Shown here one piece after another: positions 32,301-43,254 of a stretch of 64,000 bases of DNA. Both the position numbers and the translations under genes were made by a program. The first letter of the stretch is position 1. Every line of letters begins with the position of its first letter. Origin of the DNA: Ascarosepion bandense (taxonomy: Eukaryota > Mollusca > Cephalopoda > Sepiida > Sepiidae). The notes under the pieces were generated by a model. It saw nothing but the letters and a program-made list of their open reading frames with translations. It was not told where the DNA came from and did not search any database. Location of the stretch: NCBI GenBank assembly GCA_037127315.1, contig JBBBDQ010001122.1:6608501-6672500 (forward strand). The letters run 5' to 3'.

Positions 32301-32471
32301 TTAGTCTTAATTTACTCAGAACATTAAAACAATAAATAAATAAGTAGATAAATAACTAAAAAAGAAGGGTAATCCAAGTCATATGACCCAGTAACATGGT
32401 CAATATTTTATATATTAAATAGATATTTTAAGGTTATCTTTTGGGTTATCATCTCTGACGAACTTGACATC

Positions 32472-32472
<1 letters not shown>

Positions 32473-32512
<40 letters not shown>

Positions 32513-32513
32513 T
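32473..32513 (+). repeat. (TATC)n microsatellite
   Basis: About 10 units, no spacers. Confidence 0.95.
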
Positions 32514-33026
32514 GTATAATTCGGTGGTTCACTGAGATAAAAAAAAACATTTAAGGCAATCAGGTGCTCGATATCAAAGATAGAGTATTAATAGAATTAC
32601 TACAAGTAAAATTATTTTTGCTGAATGATGTGTTCTTCAGCATTCAGACAAGCAATTGTTTATTTCTTATTACTATTATATTATATTTCGTGAGTAAAAA
32701 TCCCTGTTTTAACCAGAGAATTTAATGTCTACCAGCGTAGAGATCGAAAGAAAATGTACTTCTTGATGTGTACTTTTTTTTTCAGTCTGTGAAACCGCGG
32801 TTTTTCAAATTGAACATAGAGTACCGTTTCGAGTTCTGTCTTTCGATATCTAACTAAAAATCCCTTCCAAATATTAACCAGGTTTGTGATTTGGTCAAAT
32901 AAGATTTTGAATGTAATTTTAAGAGCTGAATCTTTTTATTCAGAACTTTAACGCAACATTTTTCCCTATAATTCTAACTATGAATATACCCCATGCATGA
33001 CTCAATTTAGCCAGGTAAATATATAT
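32514..33026. other. AT-rich unassigned sequence
   Basis: Nothing recognised over about 510 bases. Confidence 0.45.
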
Positions 33027-33541
33027 TGAGTTTGCGTTTGAGTTTTGTCTAACGGCATATCTGTTGGTTATTTAATCCCAAAAAGTTGGCGTTTTAAGGA
33101 ATTTTTTTAAATGTTCGATTATAGTGAGGAGGTTGATTTAGTCAGATTTTGATGACAATTTGTTAGGCCTTCTAGTTTTGTATTAAAAAATGTATTACTG
33201 GAAATAATTTTTTCTTTAAAAATGTATTATGGTAAAAAAATTTTTCCTTCAAAAATGTATTATGGCAATCATTTTTTTCCTTTAAAAATATATTGTTGGT
33301 AATATTTTTCCTTCATAAATATATATTTTTCTATAAAAGTGTATTTTTATACTTTCATAGTGTTTTCATCCCAGTTTGGGGGTTAGCTATTTGCCCATAG
33401 CTGGGACCCTAACAGGTGCTACCACTCCGGGTCAGGGTGGACATGGGAGCAAAAGTAATTAAGAGGTGGTTCCATTTACCTCACAACCTCCCAATCAGTG
33501 GCGTTACTGCCGGATGCAGTTTACTGTCATACCCAGGACCA
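33027..33541 (+). mobile_element. element C copy 2
   Basis: Same order as 23873-24403: TCTAACGGCATATCTG, the T-rich middle with repeated AAAAATGTATTATGG units, CACTCCGGGTCAGGGTGGAC, and the end CATACCCAGGACC. Confidence 0.82.
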
Positions 33542-34060
33542 AATATATATTGATAAGTAGCAATATCGATCGATCGATTGTAGAAAAAGTACAATCAAAA
33601 TAGCCTGACTAGCGGTAACATAAGTTTGTAGATTAGCTGTCATAATGATAGTAACGAAAAAAAAAAGAGGTCGTTGTAAGGTTCGCATGCTTCGATTGCT
33701 TTTGGTTTGTTGCCCGCCAAACGAAGAAAGCATGTCAGACGCGTCAAAACATCAGTATTAACAATATACAAGACAAAGAATGACAACACGCCATGTCACA
33801 ATAAATGGTGGACAAACATGGCAGAAAAAGGCAGAAAAATAAAGCCGACGTCTTATAACAACAGCTGCTATCAGTGAGCAGTCAATAAAGTTTATTGAAA
33901 ACAAAGTTTAGGCTTTTGTTTGTGCTTTTCAATGCCCACAATACATGGGCGCACAAATATATATGTGTGTGTATGGGTCTGTACATGAGAGTGTGGTGTA
34001 TATATTTAGAGATAGATAGACAGATATGATGATAATGAGATGAGTAGATAAAGAAATTAG
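33542..34060. other. unassigned sequence
   Basis: Includes palindromic CGATCGATCGA near 33568. No gene or element recognised. Confidence 0.4.
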
Positions 34061-34063
<3 letters not shown>

Positions 34064-34120
<57 letters not shown>

Positions 34121-34186
34121 TGACTAGAATGAGATAGATCGATAGACAGCTATTGGGATAGATGGATAGAAAGAAAAAATAATGAA

Positions 34187-34227
<41 letters not shown>

Positions 34228-34241
34228 GAACAAAGATAGAC

Positions 34242-34288
<47 letters not shown>

Positions 34289-34297
34289 GAACAAACT

Positions 34298-34352
<55 letters not shown>

Positions 34353-34493
34353 AACATATAAAGAGAATGAAATATATAGGTAAATAAAAAACAGAAATTT
34401 TGTGATATATTCATATCAAGAGAATGAGATGGATAAATCGATTGGGATAGATATATTAGGGTAAATAGATAGATAGAGAAATGAAGAGAACCG

Positions 34494-34537
<44 letters not shown>

Positions 34538-34546
34538 GAACAAATT

Positions 34547-34589
<43 letters not shown>

Positions 34590-34636
34590 AGAATCAAAGA
34601 TAGATAGATAGATAGATAGATAATGAACAAACAGAT

Positions 34637-34668
<32 letters not shown>

Positions 34669-34672
34669 GAAC

Positions 34673-34721
<49 letters not shown>

Positions 34722-34730
34722 GAACAAACT

Positions 34731-34774
<44 letters not shown>

Positions 34775-34815
34775 GAACAAAGATAGATAGATAGATAGAT
34801 AGATAATGAACAAAT

Positions 34816-34859
<44 letters not shown>

Positions 34860-34898
34860 AGAACAAAGATAGATAGATAGATAGATAATGAACAAACT

Positions 34899-34956
<58 letters not shown>
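34064..34956 (-). repeat. (GATA)n array with periodic AATGAACAAA spacer
   Basis: About 890 bases of GATA interrupted repeatedly by AATGAACAAA(C/G) (near 34216, 34284, 34534, 34624, 34667, 34720, 34771, 34806, 34886). On the minus strand the spacer reads TTTGTTCATTATC, nearly the spacer of the TATC arrays at 11455 and 46905. Confidence 0.96.
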
Positions 34957-35023
34957 TGAAAAATGAGACAGAGAAACTTTAAATAAATGAGATTGATATT
35001 AACTAAACTGAATAAATGGATAT

Positions 35024-35025
<2 letters not shown>

Positions 35026-35069
<44 letters not shown>
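35026..35069. repeat. (GA)n microsatellite
   Basis: Pure GA run. Confidence 0.95.
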
Positions 35070-35071
<2 letters not shown>

Positions 35072-35105
35072 AAAGGAAGCTCATGAACAGGATAGACAGC
35101 TATCA

Positions 35106-35679
35106 CGTCGGTGCAAAAGTTTTCGCCGGTTAGTAAAAGGGGCATTTTAAATCATTGTAATTTATTTTATGCATATTGTTATTAATTAAACATATCACCA
35201 TGATTAATTTATAACTTTTTCTCTCAGCTTATTAAAACATCATTCATATTTTTCTGCAATATTCTCACCCATGTTCTCCAGAGAACCTGCAACAACGTGT
35301 TTCTTGTTGCGAATCTTTGCTTTCACGAAACCTTCAAATACCATTTTTGGGTAGACTTGTTACAGGTGATGAGAAGTACCATTTTGCCCCATCCTGCATA
35401 TTTTTCTGACCTAGCTTCCTCGGATTATCACTTATTTCGAGGATTACAAAACAATTTAGATGGCCTTAGGTTAACATCACGAGAGGAGATTGAACATGAG
35501 TTAGATTCATATTTCACATCAAAACCTAAAGAATTTTACAAAGGAGGCATTTATAAGCTCGTTGACAGATGAAATCAAGTTATACAGAGCAAAGTTTGTT
35601 ATTGTTATGAATAAAGATTTTCAAAAACACACAGTTTTCAAGATGAAATTTTAAATAGGCAAAAACTTTTGCACCGACC

Positions 35680-35680
<1 letters not shown>
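35106..35680 (+). mobile_element. mariner deletion derivative (575 bp)
   Basis: Terminal repeats CGTCGGTGCAAAAGTTTTCG and CAAAAACTTTTGCACCGACC are well preserved, better than in the longer copy at 20460-21676. The interior is reduced. Confidence 0.9.
35297..35572 (+). pseudogene. internally deleted mariner transposase
   Basis: The frame joins the region before the first catalytic block (HETFKYHFWVDLLQVMRS, a shifted reading of the ...VTGDEK block) directly to LPHPAYFSDLASSDYHLFRG. The segment with HDNARPH, and so the second Asp, is deleted. The C-terminus (SREEIEHELDSYFTSKPKEF) matches the longer copy. Non-functional, but it keeps ends that a trans-acting transposase could recognise. Confidence 0.88.

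Positions 35681-35745
<65 letters not shown>
35681..35745. repeat. (AT)n and (AAT)n microsatellites
   Basis: Directly abuts the mariner right end. Confidence 0.95.
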
Positions 35746-35746
<1 letters not shown>

Positions 35747-35764
35747 CCTAAAGAATGATCTGTA

Positions 35765-36077
35765 ATGTAATCGATTGAGATTTGGCAGTCCGACTTCAGC
35801 CACTTCTGTACCGACGTGGCTTCCCTCTGTCTTTTCTACAAATATTTTCATGGGAATTGCTATGACGAGCTTTTTTCCCTGAGGCCCCGACCACGTGAAT
35901 TTGAGCGAGGTACATTATTGGCAATAGGTCCCACTCTTTTGGCGTTGAAATACTTAAATGTAAACTCCTCTTCTGCTCTAATAGTTTCTTTTCTCGCACT
36001 GAGGAACTCCCGTTTACTTTCTTCCCTGATAGCTACAATCTCTGAAATTTTAAATTCAACATCAATTGCCATCTTCT
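35765..36077 (+). mobile_element. LINE-A fragment, end of ORF
   Basis: Plus strand: VASLCLFYKYFHGNCYDELF, then TLLA...TLLALKYLNVNSSS, SFLALRNSRL and ISEILN. It corresponds to LINE-A from SLCLFY to the Leu/Lys-rich end. It runs into a TATC microsatellite at 36078. Confidence 0.78.
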
Positions 36078-36078
36078 A

Positions 36079-36128
<50 letters not shown>
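36078..36128 (+). repeat. (TATC)n microsatellite
   Basis: About 12 units attached to the LINE-A 3' side, possibly grown from its tail. Confidence 0.95.
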
Positions 36129-36575
36129 CACACATATATTTCATTATATTATGCAATATAATGTTTTCCTGATATAGTCTGTCCTCGATTTACGACATAG
36201 TTCCGTTCCTACGACTTGTCGTAACGCTATTTTCTGTGTAAGTCGGAACGTACCACTCTCCTTTGTTAACGCAATAGTAAAGTAATAATCGAAGACATAA
36301 CAACACATTTCTATGACATATTTTAACATAATAAGGACTAAAAAACACATGAAGTATATAAATATAATATGAGATGGAAATGCTTGTATATATATTGCCA
36401 TTGATGTCATTGGCTGACGGAAGATGAGATTATGTAGCGTAAGATCTTGTTTCACTTGCAGAATTTGAACATTATTTTGAGCTTTTAATATTTTAGCTTT
36501 ATTTTAAATTCGTAATAATAATTTAATCATTAATAATCATATATATTTAATTCTGGGGTCATAAGGAGACTCGTA
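36129..36575. other. AT-rich unassigned sequence
   Basis: The 103-codon minus-strand frame at 36144-36455 has no recognised features. Confidence 0.4.
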
Positions 36576-36579
36576 TGTC

Positions 36580-37540
36580 AAACTTCTTCTATGTGCCTCG
36601 TCTCTTCAGGACGTGGGCGATCATGGCTTTCCAAGTCTTCCTATCCCTGGAGGCTCTTAGCACGCTTTCTTCTGTTACACCACGCAACCCTCATTCCATC
36701 ATCCACCTGATTAGGTCCTTCAAATATGTTATCCACTGCTTTCTTTTCCCCTCTATCTGGCCTGTTAGTATCAGGTTCTCCAATCCCTCCTTCCTCATTG
36801 CATGTCCCAGGAACTTCAGTTGTCTCTTCCTGATGCTCAGTACTAATTTCCTTTTCGTTTTCATCCTTTCCAAAACCTCATCATTGCTCACATGCTCAAC
36901 CCATGATATCCGCAGCATCGTTCTGTAGAACCGCATTTCAGTTGCTTCAAGTTTTTCCTTCATTTTTGATGATATTGTCCAGCATTCACTGCTCTATTGA
37001 AGAACAAACATCACATAGCAATCCAGTATTTTCTTCTTTGTTTCCAGTGAAATTGTCTTGTTTCTTAATACTTCACTCAGCTCCTGGAATGCGTCCTTGT
37101 GCTTTTGGATCTCAGGAATATAAATGTATAGAAACTACTGTGACCACAAAGTGAGGGGTCAGTTTATATATTGATTGTACTATGGAACTGATCCCCCACT
37201 TTATATCCAGTATACTTCTGTAGAACCACATTTCAGCTGCTTCAAGTTTTTCCTTCATCTTTGATGATATTGTCCAGCATTCGCTGCCATATTGAAGAAC
37301 TAACATCATATAGCAATCCAGTATTTTCTTCTTTGTTTCTAGTGAAATTGTCCAGTTTCTTAATACTTTACTCAACTTCTGGAATGCTTCTTTCGTCATG
37401 CCAATTCGCATTCGGACTCTGTGTTGCACTTTCCGTTTTCTGTTATAACACTTTTCAGGTATTTAAATTTTTGGACCTGCTTGATTTTAGTATCCCCGAC
37501 TTGTATTTGGCATATTGGGCTGCCCTTTTTACTGATGACC
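36580..37540 (-). pseudogene. RTE-like LINE fragment with internal duplication
   Basis: The minus strand at 36691-36963 reads KLEATEMRFYRTMLRISWVE, HVSNDEVLERMKTKRKLVLS, FLGHAMRKEGLENLILTGQ. At 37112-37429 it reads GMTKEAFQKLSKVLRNWTIS, LETKKKILDCYMMLVLQYGS and KMKEKLEAAEMWFYR. Together they span the RTE reverse transcriptase C-terminus. The SKMKEKLEA...YG.E block is present twice (about 36950-37100 and 37200-37390), with a small hairpin (37146-37200) between. Either two copies are joined or part was duplicated. Confidence 0.8.
37146..37201. repeat. M6: small hairpin element
   Basis: AAAGTGAGGGGTCAGTT pairs with AACTGATCCCCCACTTTA around a loop of about 25 bases. Sits inside the RTE fragment. 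Confidence 0.7.
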
Positions 37541-37727
37541 ATTTGTGTTAAACTAGAGGTTTTAATATTACAACACTATTTAGATGTTTGCCTTATACAG
37601 GTAATCAAACCCAGAAATAAAACGCAAGATTAATTTTTAAAGAGATATAAAAAAGAAAGAAAAATTGCGTTTTTTACGATGGAAAATAATGTGCTTCTGT
37701 GTGTGTGTATCTGTGTTTCTGTATCAG

Positions 37728-38681
37728 AGCTTTTACGGTTTACTCTCGCCTCGATCAAAAATCTGCCAAAGCTGACAAAGCAAACCTCGCAGCCTAGCTC
37801 GAAAATGACCTCTATTCCGTGGCGAACTGGAGTAAGAAATGGCTCGTGAATTTTAATGCTTCCAAAACAAAACTGCTATCTATTAACCATGGGTCAGGCT
37901 AGTCTCTCTGAAAGCAAAATACTGCGCCTCCTCGGGTTAACTCTCAAAACAGACCTCAAGTCTATATAGAATCCATAGCTAAATCCGTTGCTAAGAAGGT
38001 CGGTTCTCTGTGAAGGGCCAGGAAGTTTTTCCCGGCTGAAACAATCCTGCACATATACAAATCTACCATTCGCCCGTGCATTGAATACCGCTGCCATATC
38101 TGGTCGGGTGCTCCTACTGTCCACCTAGGGGTCCTTGACAAAATTCAACGGAGAATCTGCAATATGACTGATCCCGATTTGGCAGCTCAGATGCAGTCAC
38201 TTTCTCACCGGCGCAATGTGTTTTCCCTGTGTCTCTTCTACAAATACTTTCACGGCTTCTGCTCTGATGAACTTAGCCCACTGGTGCCCTCTATATACGA
38301 ATTTACTCAAACCACATATTAGCAACTAGTTTCCACCTTTTTACTGTGAAACCAATAAGATGTAAACGGAAATTCTACTCCAGAAGCTTATTTTCTCGCA
38401 CTTTCCGCCTGTGGAATTCCCTTCCATTTACTTGCTTCCCCGACAGCTACAATCTCCAAGATTTTAAATGTAAAGTCAATAGTCATCTCCTATCTCACTA
38501 ACTTGCATTCTCTTTCTCATGTTCTCACCTCATTTCTGCAGTATTCTCATCCGTCTCCTACCCGCTTCCTGACACCCCCTGTATTCTGTCACTCTTTCTC
38601 TTCATTTTCCTCCTATGTAACCCCCTGCACAACAGTGACAGTATAATGCCTTGCTTGGGGGGATACGATTATAAGAATTTA
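37728..38681 (+). pseudogene. LINE-A, longest copy: RT C-terminus, 3' UTR and tail
   Basis: It starts within the reverse transcriptase just after the catalytic YADD region (TVYSRLDQKS), then NWSKKWLVNFNASKTKLLSI, YIESIAKSVAKKVGSL, IYKSTIRPCIEYRCHIWSGA, LDKIQRRICNM, SLSHRRNVFSLCLFYKYFHG, FCSDELSPLVPSIY and, after frameshifts, the WNSLP-like region and KILNVKS. The 3' UTR and tail run to 38681 with CAGTGACAGTATAATGCCTT. Stops and frameshifts are present. Used as the reference for other LINE-A pieces; CR1/L2-superclade placement is by motif memory. Confidence 0.8.
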
Positions 38682-38872
38682 AATGTAAAGTCAATAGTCA
38701 TCTCCTATCTCACTAACTTGCATCCTCTCTCTCTCTCTCTCATGCTCTCATCTCATTTCTGCAGTATTTTCATCTTTTTCCTACCCGTTTCCTGACACCC
38801 GCTTAATTCTGTCACTCCTTCTTATAACTTTCCTCCCACGTAACCCCCGCTATACGATTATATAAAAAAATG
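38682..38872 (+). mobile_element. tandem duplicate of the LINE-A 3' UTR
   Basis: AATTTAAATGTAAAGTCAAT through CTCATTTCTGCAGTATT and the tail region repeat 38462-38680 with small changes and a CT expansion at 38727-38748. Confidence 0.8.
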
Positions 38873-39344
38873 TGTCTATGTCTATGTTTCTGAGAATACT
38901 GTAGTGTTATTTGAATGTGTGCGTTTATTCATGTGTATATACTTGCAACATCTTTTGGATTGCGTAAGCGTGATTAAGTTGTGGTTAAACAATTTAAAAT
39001 TTCTTTTAACGTTTCATCTCTCAAGGGTTTGCACTGTTGCAACACCAACCTACATTTATCTTTCTAAATTCACCGTCAACTGAAATACAAACACCCGTCT
39101 TTTCCCCCACACGATTTTACAACCCACCCGATTTTACAACCCAACCACCACCAAAAACTTACCCGAATTTCTACAATGACGCCACAATGAACCGGTTAAG
39201 GACCGAAAGCCAAAAACGGTTAACATCTGTCATTTAAAAGAAAAGTCGTGATTGTCATTCTGTGATCGGTAACAGGTTTTGAAGAAATCTGATCGATCAA
39301 TCAGATCAGCGGACGGAATAGATTGCGTTATACAATGAAACCTG
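38873..39344. other. unassigned sequence
   Basis: Contains a short direct repeat (CGATTTTACAACCCA twice at about 39112-39142). A 66-codon frame at 39037-39237 shows no family features. Confidence 0.4.
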
Positions 39345-39348
39345 TTTT

Positions 39349-39349
39349 C

Positions 39350-39415
<66 letters not shown>

Positions 39416-39431
39416 TTGTCACGATCTCTTC

Positions 39432-39468
<37 letters not shown>

Positions 39469-39525
39469 TTGTCACGATCTCTTCATGATCTATCTATCTA
39501 TCTATCTTTTTGTCACGATCTCTTC

Positions 39526-39559
<34 letters not shown>

Positions 39560-39582
39560 ACGATCTCTTCATTATCTATTCA

Positions 39583-39629
<47 letters not shown>

Positions 39630-39645
39630 TTGTCACGATCTCTTC

Positions 39646-39707
<62 letters not shown>

Positions 39708-39718
39708 ACGATCTCTTC

Positions 39719-39752
<34 letters not shown>

Positions 39753-39763
39753 ACGATCTCTTC

Positions 39764-39821
<58 letters not shown>

Positions 39822-39822
39822 A
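39349..39822 (+). repeat. (TATC)n array with CACGATCTCTTCATTATC spacer
   Basis: About 475 bases of TATC with seven spacers (near 39412, 39467, 39508, 39558, 39630, 39707, 39752). Some spacers are preceded by TTTTTGT. The spacer ends in TTCATTATC as in the other arrays, but its first half differs. Confidence 0.96.
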
Positions 39823-39894
39823 AAATTACTATGTACGAGATTACGCATTATGTTGATTTTCTAAGCGTACTTTAGATGCTACAAAATGCCATTG

Positions 39895-39995
39895 GTGATT
39901 TTCTAAGCGTAGCTTACATTGTGGCACAAGGCCGAATGTTTGGGGCACAGAATCGAACTCAATATTCAATTATTAATTTACACCACATCGAAGTG
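39895..39995 (-). mobile_element. SINE-D fragment
   Basis: The minus strand contains GAGTTCGATTCTGTGCC, a B-box match, and a GGCCTTGTGCC motif shared with 2970-3085. Confidence 0.45.
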
Positions 39996-40254
39996 CCCCG
40001 AAATTACTCATTATTATAACAGTGCATTTCTCTATAAAATAATGTAAAATAATTTTCAATGCATAAATATAGTAAAATATTTAAAAAACATTATCATTAA
40101 ACTCATTGTTAGTACAATTATAACTGAAATATAATTTCAGTCAAACACACACTTAATCTGCATCATGACCAGTGATAAATACTTTTTTCTGCTTTTCAAT
40201 ACATTTTGAGATACAAATATTTTGCAAATGAATTTACATAATGCAACTCATAAG
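39996..40254. other. AT-rich unassigned sequence
   Basis: Nothing recognised. Confidence 0.4.
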
Positions 40255-40640
40255 GGTTTTCTACTGACATCAATTGGAACGATGGCATCGAATCTATTGC
40301 TGAGTCCGATGCTATGAAAATTGGTCCACAATGTCGTTCTTGGCATTAATGTCTCTCTCATACTTTCTTAAGTCAACCACTCGTTCATACTTTGAACATC
40401 GTTCTCACTTTCGGTCTGGTGCTTATGCTATGTTTCTAGAGATACTTGATAAAAAATCAAAGAAGAAACTGCAATGATATGGGCCTTGACTTGACATCTC
40501 GGCTTCACTCCCTTTCCCATCGCCATGATGCAGCTTCCCTATGTCTTTTTTACTAATAACTTCATGATAATTGTTCTGATGAAATTTCAGCTATGCTACC
40601 TAAACTTTATAAATTTAATCGCAGTACTACATTGGCAACA
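40255..40640 (+). pseudogene. LINE-A-related coding remnant leading into a tandem array
   Basis: Plus strand in several frames: GIESIAESDAMKI (like YIESIAKSVAKKV), then LTSRLHSLSHRHDAASLCLF, then DNCSDEISAMLPKLYKFNRS and TLATMSNLFTVRMTRC. This is the same order as LINE-A at 37970-38345, with stops and frameshifts. It continues directly into the 118-bp tandem array. Confidence 0.75.
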
Positions 40641-42092
40641 ATGTCTAATCTTTTTACAGTTAGAATGACTAGATGTAACCTTAGGTTCTATGATAACATT
40701 TGATTCTATCGTATCTTTCAGTTGTGGAACTCTTTCCCGCCTTTTTGCTTCCTTGGCAACGTCTTATAATTTTAAAATCAAAATGGCTACACGTGATCTG
40801 AAGTTCTATGTTTACAGTTTAATCTATCGTAGCTTTCACTTGTGGAACTCTTTCCCGCCTTATTGCTTCCTTGGCAACGTCTTATGATTTTAAAATCAAA
40901 ATGGTTACATTTGATCTTAAGTTCTATGTTATAACAGTTTAATCTATCGTAGCTTTCACTTGTGGAACTCTTTCCCGCCTTATTGCTTCCTTGGCAACGT
41001 CTTATAATTTTAAAATCATAATGGCTACATATGATCTTAAGTTCTATGTTAACAGTTTAATCTATCGTACCTTTCGCTTGTACAACTCTTTTCCGGCTTC
41101 TTGCTTACTTGGCAAGGTCTCATATTTTTACAATTAAAATGTCTAGATGTAACCATAAGTTTTATGTTAACGGTTTACGCTATCGTACCTTTCGCTTGTG
41201 CAACTCTTTTCCGGCTTCTTGCTTATTTGGCAAGGTTTCATAATTTTACAGTTAAAATGGCTAGATGTAACCGTAAAGTCTATGTTAACAGTTTATTCTT
41301 TCGTACCTTTCGCTTGTGGAACTCTTTTCCGGCTTCTTGCGTCCTTGGCAAAGTCTCAAAATTTTAGAGTTAAAATGGCTAGAGGTAACCGTAAGTTCTA
41401 TGTTAACAGTTTATTTTATCGTACCTTTTGCTTGTGAAACTCTATTCCGGCTTCTTGCTTCCTTGGTCAGGTCTCATAATTTTACAATTGAAATGGGAAG
41501 ATGTGACCATAAGTTCTATGTTAAGAGTTTATTCTATCGTACCATTCGCTTGTGGAAGTCTTTTCGGCTTCTTGCTACCTTGGCCACGTCTCATAATTCT
41601 ACAATTAAAATGGCTAGATGTAACCGTAAGTTCTATGTTAAGAGTTTATTTTATCGTACCTTTCGCTTGTTGAACCCTTTCCGGCTTCTTGCGTCCTTGA
41701 CAAGGCTTCATAATTTTATAGTTAAAATGGCTAGCTGTAATCGTAAGTTCTATGTTAACAGTTTATACTATTTTACCTTTCGCACGTGGAACTCTTTTCT
41801 GCCTTCTTGCTTACTTGGTAAGGTCTCATAATTTTAAAGTTCAAATGGATATATATAACCGTAAGTTTTATGTTAAGATTTTATTCTATCGTACCATTCG
41901 CTTCTGGAACCCTTTTTCGTCTCTTTGCTTCGTTGGCAAGCCTCATAATTTTAGAGTTAAAATGGGTAGATGTAACCGTAAGTATTATGTTAAGAGTTTA
42001 TTCTAACGTACCTTTCGCTTGTGCAACTCTTTTCCGGCTTCTTGCTTCCTTTCGCAAGGTCTCACAATTTTACAGTTAAAATGGCTAGAGGT
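40640..42092 (+). repeat. 118-bp tandem array made of the LINE-A C-terminal coding segment, about 12 units
   Basis: The landmark GTTCTATG recurs at about 40685, 40803, 40921, 41041, 41159, 41278, 41395, 41513, 41630, 41747, 41865 and 41982, a spacing of 117-120. Each unit encodes a version of MARCNRKFYVNSLFYRTFRL then WNSFPASCFLG, matching LINE-A residues KRKFYSN...SRTSRLWNSLPSTCFPDSYN. Early units (40700-41040) are closest to each other; later ones vary. The array ends abruptly at a Tc1-type fragment (42095). The overlapping open frames (up to 171 codons, 41316-41831) are readings of this array. Confidence 0.93.
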
Positions 42093-42094
42093 AT

Positions 42095-42490
42095 GATGTA
42101 ATTTGTTTGACTTTGAAAAATATTGAATCATCCGTGATTGCATCAGATTTTTATCACGCTCAATCACTATTATCTCAACTATTAATTAGTTGCCCTGCGT
42201 CCATTGTCTGTGATGTACGTTACTCCAAGGAAGCGTACTAAAATTGTAATACTGAACGAACACACTGGCAAGCCTTGCAGAACGATCGCGGTTATTGTTG
42301 GTGTCACCTCTTTAACTGTTTATTGTGTCATCAAGGCGATGAAACAAACTGGATCCATCAATTCAAAACGTAAATGAAAATTTTTTGGCAGAGAAAAACA
42401 ATGTCAACGTGATCAAGGAGAGTGTGAAAGAACCTAGGAAGACATTTTTCGTTTTGTTTCAATTAATTTGAACAAGGGTGTATATGAACT
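42095..42490 (+). pseudogene. Tc1-type transposase N-terminal fragment, copy 2
   Basis: About 42215-42450 reads TPRKRTKIVILNEHTGKPCR, then a degraded helix-turn-helix and MKQTGSINSKRK. It parallels 22935-23355 over its whole length, including upstream non-coding sequence. Frameshifts; the catalytic domain is absent. Confidence 0.78.
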
Positions 42491-42697
42491 CAAACACAGA
42501 AAGGGTATAAATATGGGATTTGATAATAAGTTCAATAGGTTTATGATACACTTGGCCCTGATGAGCGTTTCTATGCGAAACTCTTGAGTTTGCTAACCAG
42601 CTTAATCAATTTAACTTTTCCTAATTTATTGAATATATACTTATGCATATAAATTTTTTTTCGAAATCCTTTACGAAATTAATTAAATCCGAAATAT
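42491..42697. other. possible continuation of the Tc1 fragment, then AT-rich
   Basis: 42470-42560 may still be transposon-derived. No motif is clear. Confidence 0.35.
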
Positions 42698-42972
42698 TTT
42701 TTATTTATTTGTTTAAACATTATTTTTTATGGATACTCCTATTTGAATAGGTACTCTATTTTTTGTATCATTAAACAGTATACTTATTTATATTTACTGG
42801 CCTGAATAATCGTGAAATCTTGTTAGAAAAATATAGAGGATGCATATTTTCCGAACAAGATTTCTCGATTATTCAGACCAGTAGATGTAAATAAATATAC
42901 TATTTAATAATAAAAAAATATCATCTATCCAAATATGAGTATCCATTAAAAATAATGATTAAACAATATACA
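42698..42972. mobile_element. M1 palindromic element, best-preserved copy
   Basis: The outer arms GTTTAAACATTATTTTTTAT and ATTAAAAATAATGATTAAAC pair, and the inner arms ATTTACTGGCCTGAATAATC and GATTATTCAGACCAGTAGAT pair. It is about 275 bp, non-coding and hairpin-like along its full length. Confidence 0.85.
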
Positions 42973-42981
42973 TATATATTA

Positions 42982-43130
42982 TAGTCATCCGCAGATAGAT
43001 CTGTTTCGCTGTATTACAGCTCATCAGTACGGCTTAGACTCCGATCGCTTCCTAACCCAGGATTGAAATCTGACCGCATCGGCATCAGTTGGCGATTCTA
43101 CCCCTAGGCCACGAGCGTCCAGTAAAAGAA
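42982..43130 (-). mobile_element. SINE-C copy (tRNA-derived)
   Basis: Minus strand: GTGGCCTAGGGGTAGAATCG (A box), ATTTCAATCCTGG (B box region), then a 3' end TCTATCTGCGGATGACTATA. Related copies at 57838-58470. Confidence 0.8.
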
Positions 43131-43254
43131 CGCAGGCTTTTTAGTGCATATAAACACGCCCAATAGCTAGCGTACGCCAATTCATTATCGAATGAGCGGT
43201 GCGTAAATGCCGGGGTAGCTATTGTTTACAAAGTCTGCCACTATATATATAATT
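43131..43254 (-). repeat. repeat flanking SINE-C
   Basis: The reverse complement shares GCAGACTTTGTAAACAATAG and CATTCGATAATGAATT with 58205-58265, so the repeated unit is larger than the SINE head. Confidence 0.6.

Noticed and set aside
36144..36455. 103-codon minus-strand frame
   Set aside because: Overlaps AT-rich non-coding sequence, no recognisable domain or splice signals; could be chance.
41316..41831. 171-codon frame as a novel repeat protein
   Set aside because: It switches between frames of the LINE-A-derived units because units are 117 or 118 bp; coding would require the ancestral frame, which is broken.
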